Assembly: GCA_035652235.1 (NCBI GenBank)
Contig: DASREE010000013.1
Span: 1 to 64,000 of the forward strand
Direction of reading: 5' to 3'
From: PALSA-612 sp035652235
GTDB lineage: Bacteria; Actinomycetota; Thermoleophilia; Gaiellales; Gaiellaceae
Length of the DNA: 64,000 nt
Shown here piece by piece: positions 32,011 through 40,732 of this stretch. Position numbers and translations under genes: made by a program. The stretch's first letter is position 1; each line of letters opens with the position of its first letter. The notes beneath the pieces are model-generated. The model was not told the DNA's origin. It worked only from the letters and a program-made list of their open reading frames with translations, and made no database searches.

Positions 32011-32894
32011 GCGGCTCCGAGCTGTCGGTCGTGGTCGCGTCCGTGAACGGCCAGCCGTACCTCGGACGCTGCCTGGAGGCGCTCGCCGAGCACTGTCCCG
32101 GCGCCGAGGTCGTCGTCGCCGACTGGACGGACGAGGCGACGCGCGCACAGGTGCGGCAGCGCTGGCCGCACGTGAAGCTGCTCTCCTTCGACGAGCCGAT
32201 GGCCGTCCCGGAGCTGCGGGCGGCGGGTGTCTACGCCTCGAGCGCGCCGGTCGTCGCGCTGATCGAGGACCACTGCCTCGTCACGCCCTCCTGGGGTGAG
32301 CGCCTGCTCGCCGGCCACCGGGCCGGGCACGGCGTCGTCGGCGGGCCGGTGCGCAACGTCGCCGTCCGCCGGCTGCGCGACTGGGCGGCCTTCTTCTGCG
32401 AGTACAGCGCCGTCATGGAGCCGATGCCGGCCGGCCCGGTACCGGGTCTGCCCGGGATGAACGTGTCCTACGGGCGGGCGGCGCTCGAGGAGATCGACGA
32501 CCTGCTGCGCGAAGGGCGCTGGGAGAACTGGCTGCATCCGCGGCTCGTCGAGCGCGGCTTTGCCCTGCACTGCGAGCCGCAGGCCGTCGTCGAGCACGAC
32601 AAGGACTTCGACGCCCGCGAGTTCCTGTCGCAGCGCTACCACTACTCGCGTTCGTACGCGGGCATGCGCAACCCCGAGCTCGGAGGCAAGCGCGTCCTGT
32701 ACGCGCTCGGCACGCCGCTGCTCGTGCCGCTCCTGTACGCGCGCATCGCCCGGAACGTCTTCTCCCGCCGGCGGCTGCGCAGGGAGTTCCTGCTGGCGAC
32801 ACCGCTCGTCCTCCTCTACGTGTGCGTGTGGGCGTTCGGCGAGGCGGTCGGCTACCTGCGCGGTGGCGGCCGCAGCATCCTCAAGGTGCGATGA
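32007..32894 (+). CDS. family 2 glycosyltransferase, paralogue of the preceding gene
   Basis: 295 residues from GTG 32007 (GTGA overlap). Same design as the upstream gene: LSVVVASVNGQPYLGRCLEA, VVALIEDHCLVTPSWGERLL (EDH in the DxD position), LPGMNVSYGRAALEEIDDLL, HCEPQAVVEHDKDFDAREFL, and a C-terminal membrane pair (LGTPLLVPLLYARIARNVFS; FLLATPLVLLYVCVWAFGEA). The two genes look like a duplication. The stop is embedded in ATGA, opening a 12-codon frame (32891-32929) that ends at the GTGA of the next gene. Confidence 0.82.
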   Translation: MSGSELSVVVASVNGQPYLGRCLEALAEHCPGAEVVVADWTDEATRAQVRQRWPHVKLLSFDEPMAVPELRAAGVYASSAPVVALIEDHCLVTPSWGERLLAGHRAGHGVVGGPVRNVAVRRLRDWAAFFCEYSAVMEPMPAGPVPGLPGMNVSYGRAALEEIDDLLREGRWENWLHPRLVERGFALHCEPQAVVEHDKDFDAREFLSQRYHYSRSYAGMRNPELGGKRVLYALGTPLLVPLLYARIARNVFSRRRLRREFLLATPLVLLYVCVWAFGEAVGYLRGGGRSILKVR

Positions 32895-32925
32895 GCCCGC
32901 TTGTCTCACGCGGACGGCCGAGGCC

Positions 32926-34113
32926 GTGAGGATCGGGGTCGACGCCACGAGCTGGGTCAACCGTCGCGGGTACGGGCGCTTCGCGCGGAACGCGCTCGGG
33001 CGTCTCGTCGAGGTCGACCCCGACACGCGCTACGTGCTCGTCATCGACGAGGAGAGCGCGCGACGAGCAGAGCTCCCGGCGGCGGCGGAGGTGCTCGCGG
33101 TCCCGCTCTCGCGCCCGCCCGCGGAGGCCGCCTCCGCGTCGTCGTACCGGCCGCCGCGTGACCTCCTGCGCCTCGGCGCGGCCGTATCGCGCGCCCGCTT
33201 CGACGCGTTCCTCTTTCCGTCCGTGTACACGTACTTCCCCTCCGTCGGGGCACCCACCGTCGTCGGCGTGCACGACCTGATCGCCGACGACTTCCCGCAG
33301 CTGACGCTCCCGTCCAGGCGTGCGCGCACGTTGTGGACGCTCAAGCAGCGGCTCGCGCTCGCGCTCGCCCGCCGGCTGTTCACGGTCTCCGAGACCTCGC
33401 GGAGCGAGATCGCGGCGCGGCTGCGGATCGCTGCCTCCCGCATCGCCGTCGTGTCGGAGGCGCCCGATCCCGTCTTCTACCCCCGCTCCGCGGCGGAGGT
33501 GGAGCAGGCGCTCGCCGGCCTCGGCCTCGGCGCTCGCGAGCCGTACCTGCTCTACGCCGGCGGGATCAGCCCGCACAAGGACATCCCCACGCTACTCGAG
33601 GCGTACGCGCTCGTGCGCAAAGACGGCAACGCGCCGCGGCTCGTGATCGCCGGCGCCCTCGACGCCGACCCCTACCACTCCGCCGCCGACGCGGTGCGCG
33701 AGCGCATCGGCGCGCTCGGGATCGCAGACGGGGTGCTGCTCACCGGCTACGTCACCGACGACGTCCTCGCCTGCCTGTACAGCGCCGCCTCGGCCGTCGC
33801 CCTGCCCTCGCTCGCCGAGGGTTTCGGGCTGCCCGCCGTCGAGGCCGCGGCGTGCGGTGCGGCGGTCGTGCTCAGCGACATCCCCGCCCACCGCGAGACG
33901 CTCGGCGAGGACGCGCTCTTCTTCCCTGCGGGCGATGCCGCCGTGCTGTCGGAGCGGATCCAGCGGCTGCTCGGCTCCGACATGCTGCGCCGCTCGCTCG
34001 CCGAGCGCGGGCGCCAGCGCGTCGCGCGCCGCTCGTGGACGGCGGCCGCCGAGGCGCTCCGCGAGCTCCTGCACGGGGCCGCCCGGGAGCGCGGCGGGCG
34101 CGGACGAGCGTGA
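32926..34113 (+). CDS. family 4 glycosyltransferase
   Basis: 395 residues, GT-B fold. The N-terminal domain has RIGVDATSWVNRRGYGRFAR and VVGVHDLIADDFPQLTLPSR. The donor-binding domain has PYLLYAGGISPHKDIPTLLE, RLVIAGALDADPYHSAADAV, GVLLTGYVTDDVLACLYSAA and the E-x7-E motif in SLAEGFGLPAVEAAACGAAV. It is a retaining glycosyltransferase. The GTG start at 32926 overlaps a 12-codon frame that begins at the stop of the preceding gene (ATGA), so ribosomes may pass through by stop-restart. It ends in a GTGA overlap with the next glycosyltransferase. Confidence 0.87.
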   Translation: MRIGVDATSWVNRRGYGRFARNALGRLVEVDPDTRYVLVIDEESARRAELPAAAEVLAVPLSRPPAEAASASSYRPPRDLLRLGAAVSRARFDAFLFPSVYTYFPSVGAPTVVGVHDLIADDFPQLTLPSRRARTLWTLKQRLALALARRLFTVSETSRSEIAARLRIAASRIAVVSEAPDPVFYPRSAAEVEQALAGLGLGAREPYLLYAGGISPHKDIPTLLEAYALVRKDGNAPRLVIAGALDADPYHSAADAVRERIGALGIADGVLLTGYVTDDVLACLYSAASAVALPSLAEGFGLPAVEAAACGAAVVLSDIPAHRETLGEDALFFPAGDAAVLSERIQRLLGSDMLRRSLAERGRQRVARRSWTAAAEALRELLHGAARERGGRGRA

Positions 34114-35381
34114 GCGGGGCGGCCGTGTCCGAGCGCGGGCGCCTGTCCTTCTGCCTGCTCACGACCTTCTACCCGCCGCACCACTTCGGCGGCGACGCGC
34201 TCCACGCCTACCACCTGGCGAACGCGCTCGCCCGCCGCGGGCACCACGTCACGGTCGTGCACAGCCGCGACGCCTACGCCGCCCTCGGCGGCAGCCCGGC
34301 CGCGGAGGCGTTCCCGCACGAGCCCGGCGTGACGGTCGTCCCGCTCGCCAGCGGCGCTCCACGGGCCGCGGCGCTCGCCACCTACCTCACCGGCCGGCCG
34401 GCGCTGCACGCTCGGGCGCTCGACGCCGTCTTTCGCGGGAGGCGCTTCGACGTCGTCCACTTCCACAACGTCTCGCTCGCGGGCGGACCGGGCGTGCTGC
34501 GCTACGGCGCCGGCACGAAGCTGTACACGGCGAGCGAGCACTGGCTCGTGTGCCCGATGCACGTTCTCTTCCGCGACAACCGGGAGCCGTGCGTCGAGCC
34601 GCATTGCCTGCGCTGCACGTTCGCCTTCCGCCGGCCGCCGCAGCTGTGGCGGTACACGCAGCTGCTGGAGCGAAGCCTCGACTGCGTCGACCTCTTCCTG
34701 GCGCCGAGCCGCTTCACTCTCCAGGCGCACCGCGCCCGCGGCTTCACAAGGCCGATGCGCCACCTGCCGCACTTCCTTCCGGCGGTCGAGGTCGAGCCGG
34801 GCGGTGCCCCGCCGCCGCGGCGGCCGTACTTCCTGTTCGTCGGCCGGCTCGAACGGCTGAAGGGCGCGCACGTGCTCGTCGAGGCGTTCCGCGCCTACCG
34901 GCGGGCCGACCTCGTGCTCGCGGGCGACGGTGAGGAGGGACCGCGGCTGCGACGGCTGGCGGCCGGGCTCGACCACGTCCGCTTCCTGGGGAGGGTAGCG
35001 CAGGGCGAGCTCGGCGCTCTGTACGCGGGCGCGACGGCCCTGCTCGTCCCCTCCGTCGGCTACGAGGTGTTCGGGCTCGTGCTGCTCGAGGCGTTCGCGC
35101 GCGGGACGCCGGCGATCGTGCACGACCTGGGCGCGCTGCCCGAGCTCGTCGGCGAGGCGGGCGCCGGCCTCGTCTACCGGACGCAGGCGGAACTGGTCGA
35201 GGCGATGGAGCGACTGCGGGCGGACGGCGCCCTGCGAGACGAGCTCGGCGCCCGCGGCCACGAGGCCTGGCGGCGGCTGTGGAGCGAGGAGCGCCACCTG
35301 GACGGCTACTTCGCGGCGATCGACGAGGCGCGGGCGCTCGCCGCCGCGCGAGGCGGGAGTCCCGGCCACGGCCGACAGTAA
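34110..35381 (+). CDS. family 4 glycosyltransferase
   Basis: 423 residues from GTG 34110 (GTGA). The N-terminal domain is FCLLTTFYPPHHFGGDALHA YHLANALARRGH, with a cysteine-rich insert (HWLVCPMHVLFRDNREPC and EPHCLRCTFAF) reminiscent of the Cys cluster found in some GT4 enzymes. The C-terminal domain has YFLFVGRLERLKGAHVLVEA, LVLAGDGEEGPRLRRLAAGL and VGYEVFGLVLLEAFARGTPA (E-x7-E). A retaining sugar transferase of the glycan pathway. The Cys insert could bind zinc, which is inference. The next gene starts 10 bp later at a TTG with its own -10. Confidence 0.86.
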   Translation: MSGAAVSERGRLSFCLLTTFYPPHHFGGDALHAYHLANALARRGHHVTVVHSRDAYAALGGSPAAEAFPHEPGVTVVPLASGAPRAAALATYLTGRPALHARALDAVFRGRRFDVVHFHNVSLAGGPGVLRYGAGTKLYTASEHWLVCPMHVLFRDNREPCVEPHCLRCTFAFRRPPQLWRYTQLLERSLDCVDLFLAPSRFTLQAHRARGFTRPMRHLPHFLPAVEVEPGGAPPPRRPYFLFVGRLERLKGAHVLVEAFRAYRRADLVLAGDGEEGPRLRRLAAGLDHVRFLGRVAQGELGALYAGATALLVPSVGYEVFGLVLLEAFARGTPAIVHDLGALPELVGEAGAGLVYRTQAELVEAMERLRADGALRDELGARGHEAWRRLWSEERHLDGYFAAIDEARALAAARGGSPGHGRQ

Positions 35382-35384
35382 GCT
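35379..35384 (+). promoter_or_regulatory. -10 element TAAGCT of the flippase gene
   Basis: TAAGCT, 7 nt before TTG 35392. It overlaps the stop codon of the preceding gene. Confidence 0.45.
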
Positions 35385-35391
35385 ACGGGCC

Positions 35392-36753
35392 TTGGATCCT
35401 TCCGAGGTTTCCCGGGGGGTCGCAGCCGTAGGCAGCGCCGAGCTCAGGGCCCGCGTGCACCGGGCTCTCTTCGGGCACTCCTTCCTCAGCGCCGTCCTGC
35501 GCAGCTTCCTCACGCTGGCGGCGGGCGAGTGGATCGCGCGCGCGATCGGCGTCGCCGTGCAGATCTGGCTCGCGCGCGAGCTCACGCCCGGTCCGTACGG
35601 CCTCATCACCTTCGGCATCGCGCTGATCGGCTGGTTCGGGCTCGTCGTCGACTCGGGCACCGAGCAGCTGAACGTGCGCGAGATCTCGCGCCGCCCCGAG
35701 CGTTTCCGCCAGCTCGCGGACGCCGTACTCGGCCTCAGGCTGGCGCTGTCCGTCGGCGCGGCCGTCGTGCTCGGACTCGTCACCTACTACTTCTCGAACT
35801 CGCCCTCGGCCGGCCACGTGCTGCCGCGGTTCGCGCTCGTGCTGCCCGCGCTCGCCTTGAACCTGCGCTGGATGGTGCTCGGGATCGGCCAGGCCCGCGC
35901 GGTCGCGTACGGCAACATCGCCTCGCGCGTCGTCTTCCTGGGGGCGATCGTGCTCCTCGTCGCCTCGCCACGCCACGCGGACCGCGTGCCGCTTCTCGAG
36001 GCGCTGAGCGAGGCGACCTACGGGCTCGTCATCGTCGTCCTCGTCGCGCGCGCCTACGGCTACGTCCGGCCGCGCGTCGACCTGGCCGCCTGGCGCTCGA
36101 CGCTGACGCAGGGCTTCCCGCTGCTCGTCTACGGGGCGTGCCGCGCGACGATCCTGACGATGGACGTCGTGCTCGTCGCGCTCATCCTCGGGCACGGGAA
36201 GACGGGCCTGTACGGGGCGGCCCTGAAGCCGGTCGCCTTCTTCCTCGGAGCGATCGGCCTGTTCTCGGTTTCCTTCCTGTCCGGCTACAGCGCGGCGCCG
36301 GCGAGCGAGACGGCGCCCCTCTTCCGCCGCTCGGCGCTGCTCGGCTTCGGCTCCATGCTCGGCGTGGCGCTCGTCGTCAGCGCCGGATCGCCGCTCGTGA
36401 CCGTCCTGTTCGGCGAGCGCTACGCGGGCGCCGCGGCGCCGCTCGCCGTGCTCGCCTGGACGCTCCCGCTCGCGGCGCTCGCCGTTCCGTACAGCTCCGT
36501 CCTCGTCGCCCGCGAGCGCCAGGACGTGCTCATGCACAACAACCTCGTCGGCGCAGCCTTCAGCCTGGGCGCGAACGCGGTCGCGATCTCGCTCGGCGGC
36601 ATCACCGCGGCGGCCGGCGTCCGCCTCGCGACGTACGCGCTCATGCTCGTCCTCAACCAGCGCGCCTGCGTCAGCCGGGGGTTCGCGCCCTCGCTGGCCA
36701 CGGTCTTCGCGCGGCGGGCGCCGCGGCCCGCAGCCGAGAGCCCGTCCGGCTGA
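35392..36753 (+). CDS. polysaccharide/lipid-linked oligosaccharide flippase (Wzx-like)
   Basis: 453 residues, about 12 membrane helices, MOP/MATE-like flippase superfamily. The first helices are SFLTLAAGEWIARAIGVAVQ and GLITFGIALIGWFGLVVDSG, with the family-typical charged loop TEQLNVREISRRPERFRQLA, then FALVLPALALNLRWMVLGIG and GVRLATYALMLVLNQRACVS. It would flip the lipid-linked glycan across the membrane. The TTG start is supported by TAAGCT 7 nt before it; the first 45 residues precede the first helix and may be cytoplasmic. The methyltransferase gene follows after 4 bp. Confidence 0.85.
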   Translation: MDPSEVSRGVAAVGSAELRARVHRALFGHSFLSAVLRSFLTLAAGEWIARAIGVAVQIWLARELTPGPYGLITFGIALIGWFGLVVDSGTEQLNVREISRRPERFRQLADAVLGLRLALSVGAAVVLGLVTYYFSNSPSAGHVLPRFALVLPALALNLRWMVLGIGQARAVAYGNIASRVVFLGAIVLLVASPRHADRVPLLEALSEATYGLVIVVLVARAYGYVRPRVDLAAWRSTLTQGFPLLVYGACRATILTMDVVLVALILGHGKTGLYGAALKPVAFFLGAIGLFSVSFLSGYSAAPASETAPLFRRSALLGFGSMLGVALVVSAGSPLVTVLFGERYAGAAAPLAVLAWTLPLAALAVPYSSVLVARERQDVLMHNNLVGAAFSLGANAVAISLGGITAAAGVRLATYALMLVLNQRACVSRGFAPSLATVFARRAPRPAAESPSG

Positions 36754-36757
36754 GCCC

Positions 36758-37516
36758 GTGCAGAACGTCCCGGGCGACTACTACCGTCGTCTGTCCGAGG
36801 TCGACCGGCTGCACTGGTGGCACCGGGGCATGCGCGCGGTGGCGCGGCGGCTGCTGCGAGACTCGGTCGCCCGCGGCGGCGCGCTGCTCGACGCGGGCTG
36901 CGGAACCGGCGGCTTCCTCGCCTGGGCGGCCAGCACGCGCAGGTTCGATCGGCTGTGCGGCGTCGACATCAGCGTCGAGGCGGTGGAGCTCGCCCGCACG
37001 GTCGCGCCCGGAGCGGAGCTGTACGCGGCCCCGCTCGACGCCCTCCCGTTCGGCGACGAGGAGTTCGACCTCGTCGTCTCCCTCGACGTCCTCCAGCACG
37101 TGCACGAGCGCGTCCTCGACGCGAGCCTGGCGGAGCTCCGCCGTGTCCTGTGCCCGGGCGGCGTGCTCCTCGTGCGCACGAACGGCGCCCGGCGGGCGCA
37201 GCCCGAGCGCGGCGACTGGCGGCTGTACGATCCGGTCACGCTCGCCGGCGACCTCGAGCGCGCCGGGCTGACGGTGCGGCGGATCACGTACGCGAACGCG
37301 CTCCCGTCGCTCGCCGCGGCAGCGCGGGGGCGCTCGCCGCGCGCGCCCACCGCGACGCTGAGCGGCGTGCCGCGGCCGCAGCGCGGCTTGCGGGCAGCCG
37401 TCGGGCGCGGGCTGCTCGAGCTGGAGGCGCTGCTCCTCGCCGTCCCCGGGGCCCGTGTCCCGTACGGGCACACGCTGTTCGCGCTGGCGGAGCGACCCGA
37501 CGAGGCGGCCGCGTGA
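36758..37516 (+). CDS. SAM-dependent methyltransferase
   Basis: 252 residues starting QNVPGDYYRRLSEVDRLHWW. The Rossmann SAM site is GALLDAGCGTGGFLAWAAST (motif I), followed by GVDISVEAVELARTVAPGAE, LPFGDEEFDLVVSLDVLQHV and LCPGGVLLVRTNGARRAQPE. The C-terminus contains a hydrophobic helix region. The DYY...DRLHWWHRGM opening is typical of methyltransferases in glycan clusters that modify lipid-linked sugars. It overlaps the next methyltransferase gene as GTGA, so the two are made together. Confidence 0.87.
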   Translation: MQNVPGDYYRRLSEVDRLHWWHRGMRAVARRLLRDSVARGGALLDAGCGTGGFLAWAASTRRFDRLCGVDISVEAVELARTVAPGAELYAAPLDALPFGDEEFDLVVSLDVLQHVHERVLDASLAELRRVLCPGGVLLVRTNGARRAQPERGDWRLYDPVTLAGDLERAGLTVRRITYANALPSLAAAARGRSPRAPTATLSGVPRPQRGLRAAVGRGLLELEALLLAVPGARVPYGHTLFALAERPDEAAA

Positions 37517-38205
37517 CGGCGGCGCTGCGCGAGCTGTGGGAGCGCGAGGCGACCGCCTACGATGCCGCCTACGACGACCCCGGGCGCCGCGGGAGGCTCG
37601 TTCGCGCGCGGCTCGAGACGGCCGCACGGCTCCTTGGCGAGGGGCCCGGCGAGGCGCTCGACGCGGGCATGGGCGGTGGGCGGCTGTGCGCCGAGCTCGA
37701 CCGCCGCGGCTGGACCGTGTCGGGGACGGACGCGTCGGAGGCGATGGTCGCCCTCGCACGCGCCCGCCTGCCGCACCGGCGCGACGCCCTCCTCGTCGCG
37801 CCGATCGAGGCCCTGCCGTTCCCCGACGCGTCCTTCGACGCCGTGTCCGCGCTCGGTGTGCTCGAGTACGCGAGCGACGTCGCCTGCGCGCTGCGCGAGC
37901 TCGCCCGTCTGCTCCGGCCGGGCGGACGCGCCGTCGTCAGCTTCCCGGGCTTCGGCGCGCTCCCGGTACGCGCGCGGCGGCGCCTCGTCTACCCGGTGCT
38001 GTGCCTCGGCAAGCGGCTCCTGCCGGTCGGCCGCGCCGTGCCGCCGCCGCCGAGGCACCCGCTCCGCGAGCCGGCCTTCCTCGAGCTCGTGCGCGCGGCC
38101 GGACTGGCCGTCGCGCGCGTCGAGCGGCTGGGAGGCGACGGCCGCCGGCGAGGGCCTGTGCTCGCCGTCCAGATCGTCGTCTCGGCAGGGAAGGAGCGTG
38201 CGTGA
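37513..38205 (+). CDS. SAM-dependent methyltransferase
   Basis: 230 residues from GTG 37513. TALRELWEREATAYDAAYDD-type start, motif I as EALDAGMGGGRLCAELDRRG (a Met replaces the usual Cys), GTDASEAMVALARARLPHR, LPFPDASFDAVSALGVLEYA and LLRPGGRAVVSFPGFGALPV. It probably methylates a sugar or lipid intermediate. It is coupled on both sides by GTGA overlaps to the preceding methyltransferase and to the NHL-repeat gene. Confidence 0.86.
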   Translation: MTAALRELWEREATAYDAAYDDPGRRGRLVRARLETAARLLGEGPGEALDAGMGGGRLCAELDRRGWTVSGTDASEAMVALARARLPHRRDALLVAPIEALPFPDASFDAVSALGVLEYASDVACALRELARLLRPGGRAVVSFPGFGALPVRARRRLVYPVLCLGKRLLPVGRAVPPPPRHPLREPAFLELVRAAGLAVARVERLGGDGRRRGPVLAVQIVVSAGKERA

Positions 38206-39584
38206 GGGCGGCTCGGCGCACGCTGGTCGCAGCCGCCGCCGCCGCGGCGCTGGCCGCGGGAGCGGGCGCGGCGAGCGGGCCGTCCGTCCCGACCATCGCA
38301 ACCGTGGCCGGCACCGGCGTCGCCGGCCGAAGCGGAGACGGCGGCAGCGCGCTCGCCGCCGAGATCGGCCACCCGCGCGGACTCGCGCTCGCGCCCGGCG
38401 GCGGTTTCGTCTTCGCCGAGCCGTTCAACGAGACGGTTCGCCGCGTCTGGCCGGACGGGACGATCACGACCGTGGCCGGGACCGGCGTCGCCGGCTTCTC
38501 GGGCGACGGCGGCCCGGCGACCGAGGCCGAGCTCGACCTCCCGCACGGCGTCGCCTTCACGCCGTCGGGAGGCCTGCTCGTCGCGGACGCGCTCAACAAC
38601 CGCATCCGGCTCGTGTCGCCGGACGGGACGATCACGACCGTTGCCGGCACGGGCGTCGCCGGCTTCGCGGGCGACGGCGGCCCGGCGACCGAGGCCGAGC
38701 TGGACGCGCCCCACGGCGTGGCGGCGCTCCCCGACGGCGGCTTCCTCGTTCCGGACACGGGCAACGAGCGCATCCGGAGGGTGTGGCCGGACGGGACGAT
38801 CACGACCGTTGCCGGCGACGGCGTGCGCGGCTTCGCGGGCGACGGCGGCCCGGCGACCGAGGCCGAGCTCGCGTCGCCGTTCGGCGTGGCGCCGACGCCC
38901 GACGGCGGCATGCTCATCGCCGACAACGGCAACAACCGCGTCCGGCGGGTCGCCCCCGACGGCACGATCACGACCGTCGCCGGCGACGGGGTTCGCGGCT
39001 ACGGCGGCGACGGCGGCCCGGCGCTTTTGGCGAGCCTGTCTAGCCCGCACAACCTCGCGCCGCTCCCGGACGGCGGCCTGCTGATCGCCGACACGGGGAA
39101 CAACCGCGTCCGCCGCGTGTGGCCCGACGGGACGATCACGACCGTGGCCGGCACGGGCGTCGCCGGCTTCTCGGGCGACGGCGGCCCCGCCGCGCAGGCG
39201 GAGCTCGCCCTGCCGAAGGCCCTCCTCGTCCTGCCCGACCTGAGCGGCTTCCTCGTCGCCGACGCCCAGAACAACCGCGTCCGTCTCGTTCGCGTCGATC
39301 TGCGCCCGCCGCTCGAGCTGCGGCTCGAGCCGCGCCGCCTGGGGACGCGGAGCGGCCGCCGCGCAGTGCTGCGCCTGACCCTCTCGCTTCCCGCCACCCT
39401 GCGGCTGCAGCTGCGCCGGCGGGGGAGGCTCGTGCTCGCCCTCCGCTTCGCCGGGCGCCCCGGCGAGAACACGCGCGCCTTCGGGCCGCGGTTGCGCCCC
39501 GGGAGCTACGCGCTCGTCGTCACCGCCACCGTCCCGGACGGCCGCGTCGCGCGCGCCTCCGGGTCGCTCACGGTCTTCCGCTGA
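38202..39584 (+). CDS. secreted NHL-repeat beta-propeller protein
   Basis: 460 residues. A signal peptide (RRTLVAAAAAAALAAGAGAA) is followed by six 56-residue NHL repeats of the form PDGTITTVAGTGVAGFSGDG, then GPATEAELDxPHGVA and GGLLVADxxNNRIR, making a six-bladed propeller. A 90-residue beta-rich tail (LELRLEPRRLGTRSGRRAVL and on to SGSLTVFR) resembles a cell-surface or adhesion domain. The propeller blades are nearly identical in DNA. It is coupled by GTGA to a methyltransferase gene in the glycan cluster, so it may bind the exported glycan, although this is inference. Confidence 0.85.
   Translation: MRAARRTLVAAAAAAALAAGAGAASGPSVPTIATVAGTGVAGRSGDGGSALAAEIGHPRGLALAPGGGFVFAEPFNETVRRVWPDGTITTVAGTGVAGFSGDGGPATEAELDLPHGVAFTPSGGLLVADALNNRIRLVSPDGTITTVAGTGVAGFAGDGGPATEAELDAPHGVAALPDGGFLVPDTGNERIRRVWPDGTITTVAGDGVRGFAGDGGPATEAELASPFGVAPTPDGGMLIADNGNNRVRRVAPDGTITTVAGDGVRGYGGDGGPALLASLSSPHNLAPLPDGGLLIADTGNNRVRRVWPDGTITTVAGTGVAGFSGDGGPAAQAELALPKALLVLPDLSGFLVADAQNNRVRLVRVDLRPPLELRLEPRRLGTRSGRRAVLRLTLSLPATLRLQLRRRGRLVLALRFAGRPGENTRAFGPRLRPGSYALVVTATVPDGRVARASGSLTVFR
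38460..39299 (+). repeat. five tandem 168-bp units in the NHL gene
   Basis: The sequence ACGATCACGACCGT recurs at 38460, 38628, 38796, 38964 and 39132, exactly 168 bp apart. Flanking sequence in each unit is also strongly conserved. The units encode propeller blades and can expand or contract by recombination. Confidence 0.85.
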
Positions 39585-39585
39585 G

Positions 39586-39591
39586 TAGGCT
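39586..39591 (+). promoter_or_regulatory. -10 element TAGGCT of the GT4 gene at 39599
   Basis: TAGGCT, 7 nt before ATG 39599, overlapping the end of the NHL gene by no coding base. It gives the last plus-strand glycosyltransferase its own promoter. Confidence 0.5.
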
Positions 39592-39598
39592 CGGCCGC

Positions 39599-40732
39599 AT
39601 GGTGCTGGGCGTCGACGTGAGCCGGCTCGTCGGCCAGCGGACCGGGATCGGCCGCGCCTACGAGTACCTGCTGCGCGCCTGGGCGAGACAGGACGAGCTG
39701 CCGTTCGAGCGGATCGAGCTGTACGCGCCGGCGCCGGTCGACGACGTGCCGGACGACCCGCGCTTCCGCCTGCACGTGCTGCCGAGCCGTGGCCCCGGGC
39801 TGTGGTGGGAGAGCGTGCCGATGGCGAGGCTCGCCTGTCGGACCGACCTCCTCTTCTCGCCGTACACGCTCCCCGTCGGCTTCCGGGGACGCTGCGTCGT
39901 CGAGAACTGGGGCATCCTCGAGGGCGAGCACGCCGTCCCGCCTTGGCAGCTCCGCCACCGGGCGCGCAACTGGCACCTCGCCTACAGCGCCCGCCGTGCC
40001 GATGCGGTTGTCGTCGTCTCCGGGGTCGTCGAGGAGGACCTGGTGCGCTTCTACCGCGTGCCGCGCGAACGCATCACGGTCGTCGCACCGGGGATCAGCG
40101 AGCACTTCCGCCCAGCGCGGCCCAGCGAGGACGAGCGCGACCTGGTCGAGCGCGTCGTCGGCGCGCCGGCGCCGTTCCTCGTCTTCGTGGGCAAGCTGTC
40201 GCCGCGGCGGCACCTGCCCGAGCTCCTCGAGGCGTTCGACCGCGCGGCCGCCGACCACCGCGACCTGCGCCTGCTCGTCGTCGGCCCGAACACGTGGAAC
40301 GTCCCGGTCGACGAGCTCGCGGCCCGGCTGCCGGCCGGCGAGCGCGTGCGGCGGGTCGAGCACCTCGACCACGGCACGCTCGCCGCCCTGTACCGCGCGG
40401 CGGTCGCGCTCGTGCTGCCGACGACGAAGGAAGGCTGGTCCCTCCCGATTCGGGAGGCGCTCGCCTGCGGCTGCCCTGTGGTCACGGTGGACGGGCCGTG
40501 GCTCGACCTCGACGGCGCGCGGCAGGCAGTGATCGCGCTCGAGCGGCCCGAGGTGCCGCTCCTCGAGCGCGCGATCCGCGGCGTGGTCGAGGACGAGGGC
40601 GTGCGCGCCGACCTGCGGCGGCGTGGGCTCGCGTGCGCGGCGTCCTTCCCCTCGCACGACGAGCGGGCGCGGACGGTGATCGAGCTGCTCGCGCGCGTGG
40701 CCGCCGGGGGCGCGGCCGGCCGAGCCGGCTAG
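39599..40732 (+). CDS. family 4 glycosyltransferase
   Basis: 377 residues. The N-terminal domain MVLGVDVSRLVGQRTGIGRA and LLFSPYTLPVGFRGRCVVEN, then RADAVVVVSGVVEEDLVRFY. The C-terminal domain FLVFVGKLSPRRHLPELLEA, LRLLVVGPNTWNVPVDELAA and TKEGWSLPIREALACGCPVV (E-x7-E). A retaining transferase resembling mannosyl- or rhamnosyltransferases that act on surface glycans. The ATG is fixed by the -10 at 39586-39591. Its stop shares the CTAG bases with the stop of the convergent oxidoreductase gene. Confidence 0.87.
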   Translation: MVLGVDVSRLVGQRTGIGRAYEYLLRAWARQDELPFERIELYAPAPVDDVPDDPRFRLHVLPSRGPGLWWESVPMARLACRTDLLFSPYTLPVGFRGRCVVENWGILEGEHAVPPWQLRHRARNWHLAYSARRADAVVVVSGVVEEDLVRFYRVPRERITVVAPGISEHFRPARPSEDERDLVERVVGAPAPFLVFVGKLSPRRHLPELLEAFDRAAADHRDLRLLVVGPNTWNVPVDELAARLPAGERVRRVEHLDHGTLAALYRAAVALVLPTTKEGWSLPIREALACGCPVVTVDGPWLDLDGARQAVIALERPEVPLLERAIRGVVEDEGVRADLRRRGLACAASFPSHDERARTVIELLARVAAGGAAGRAG

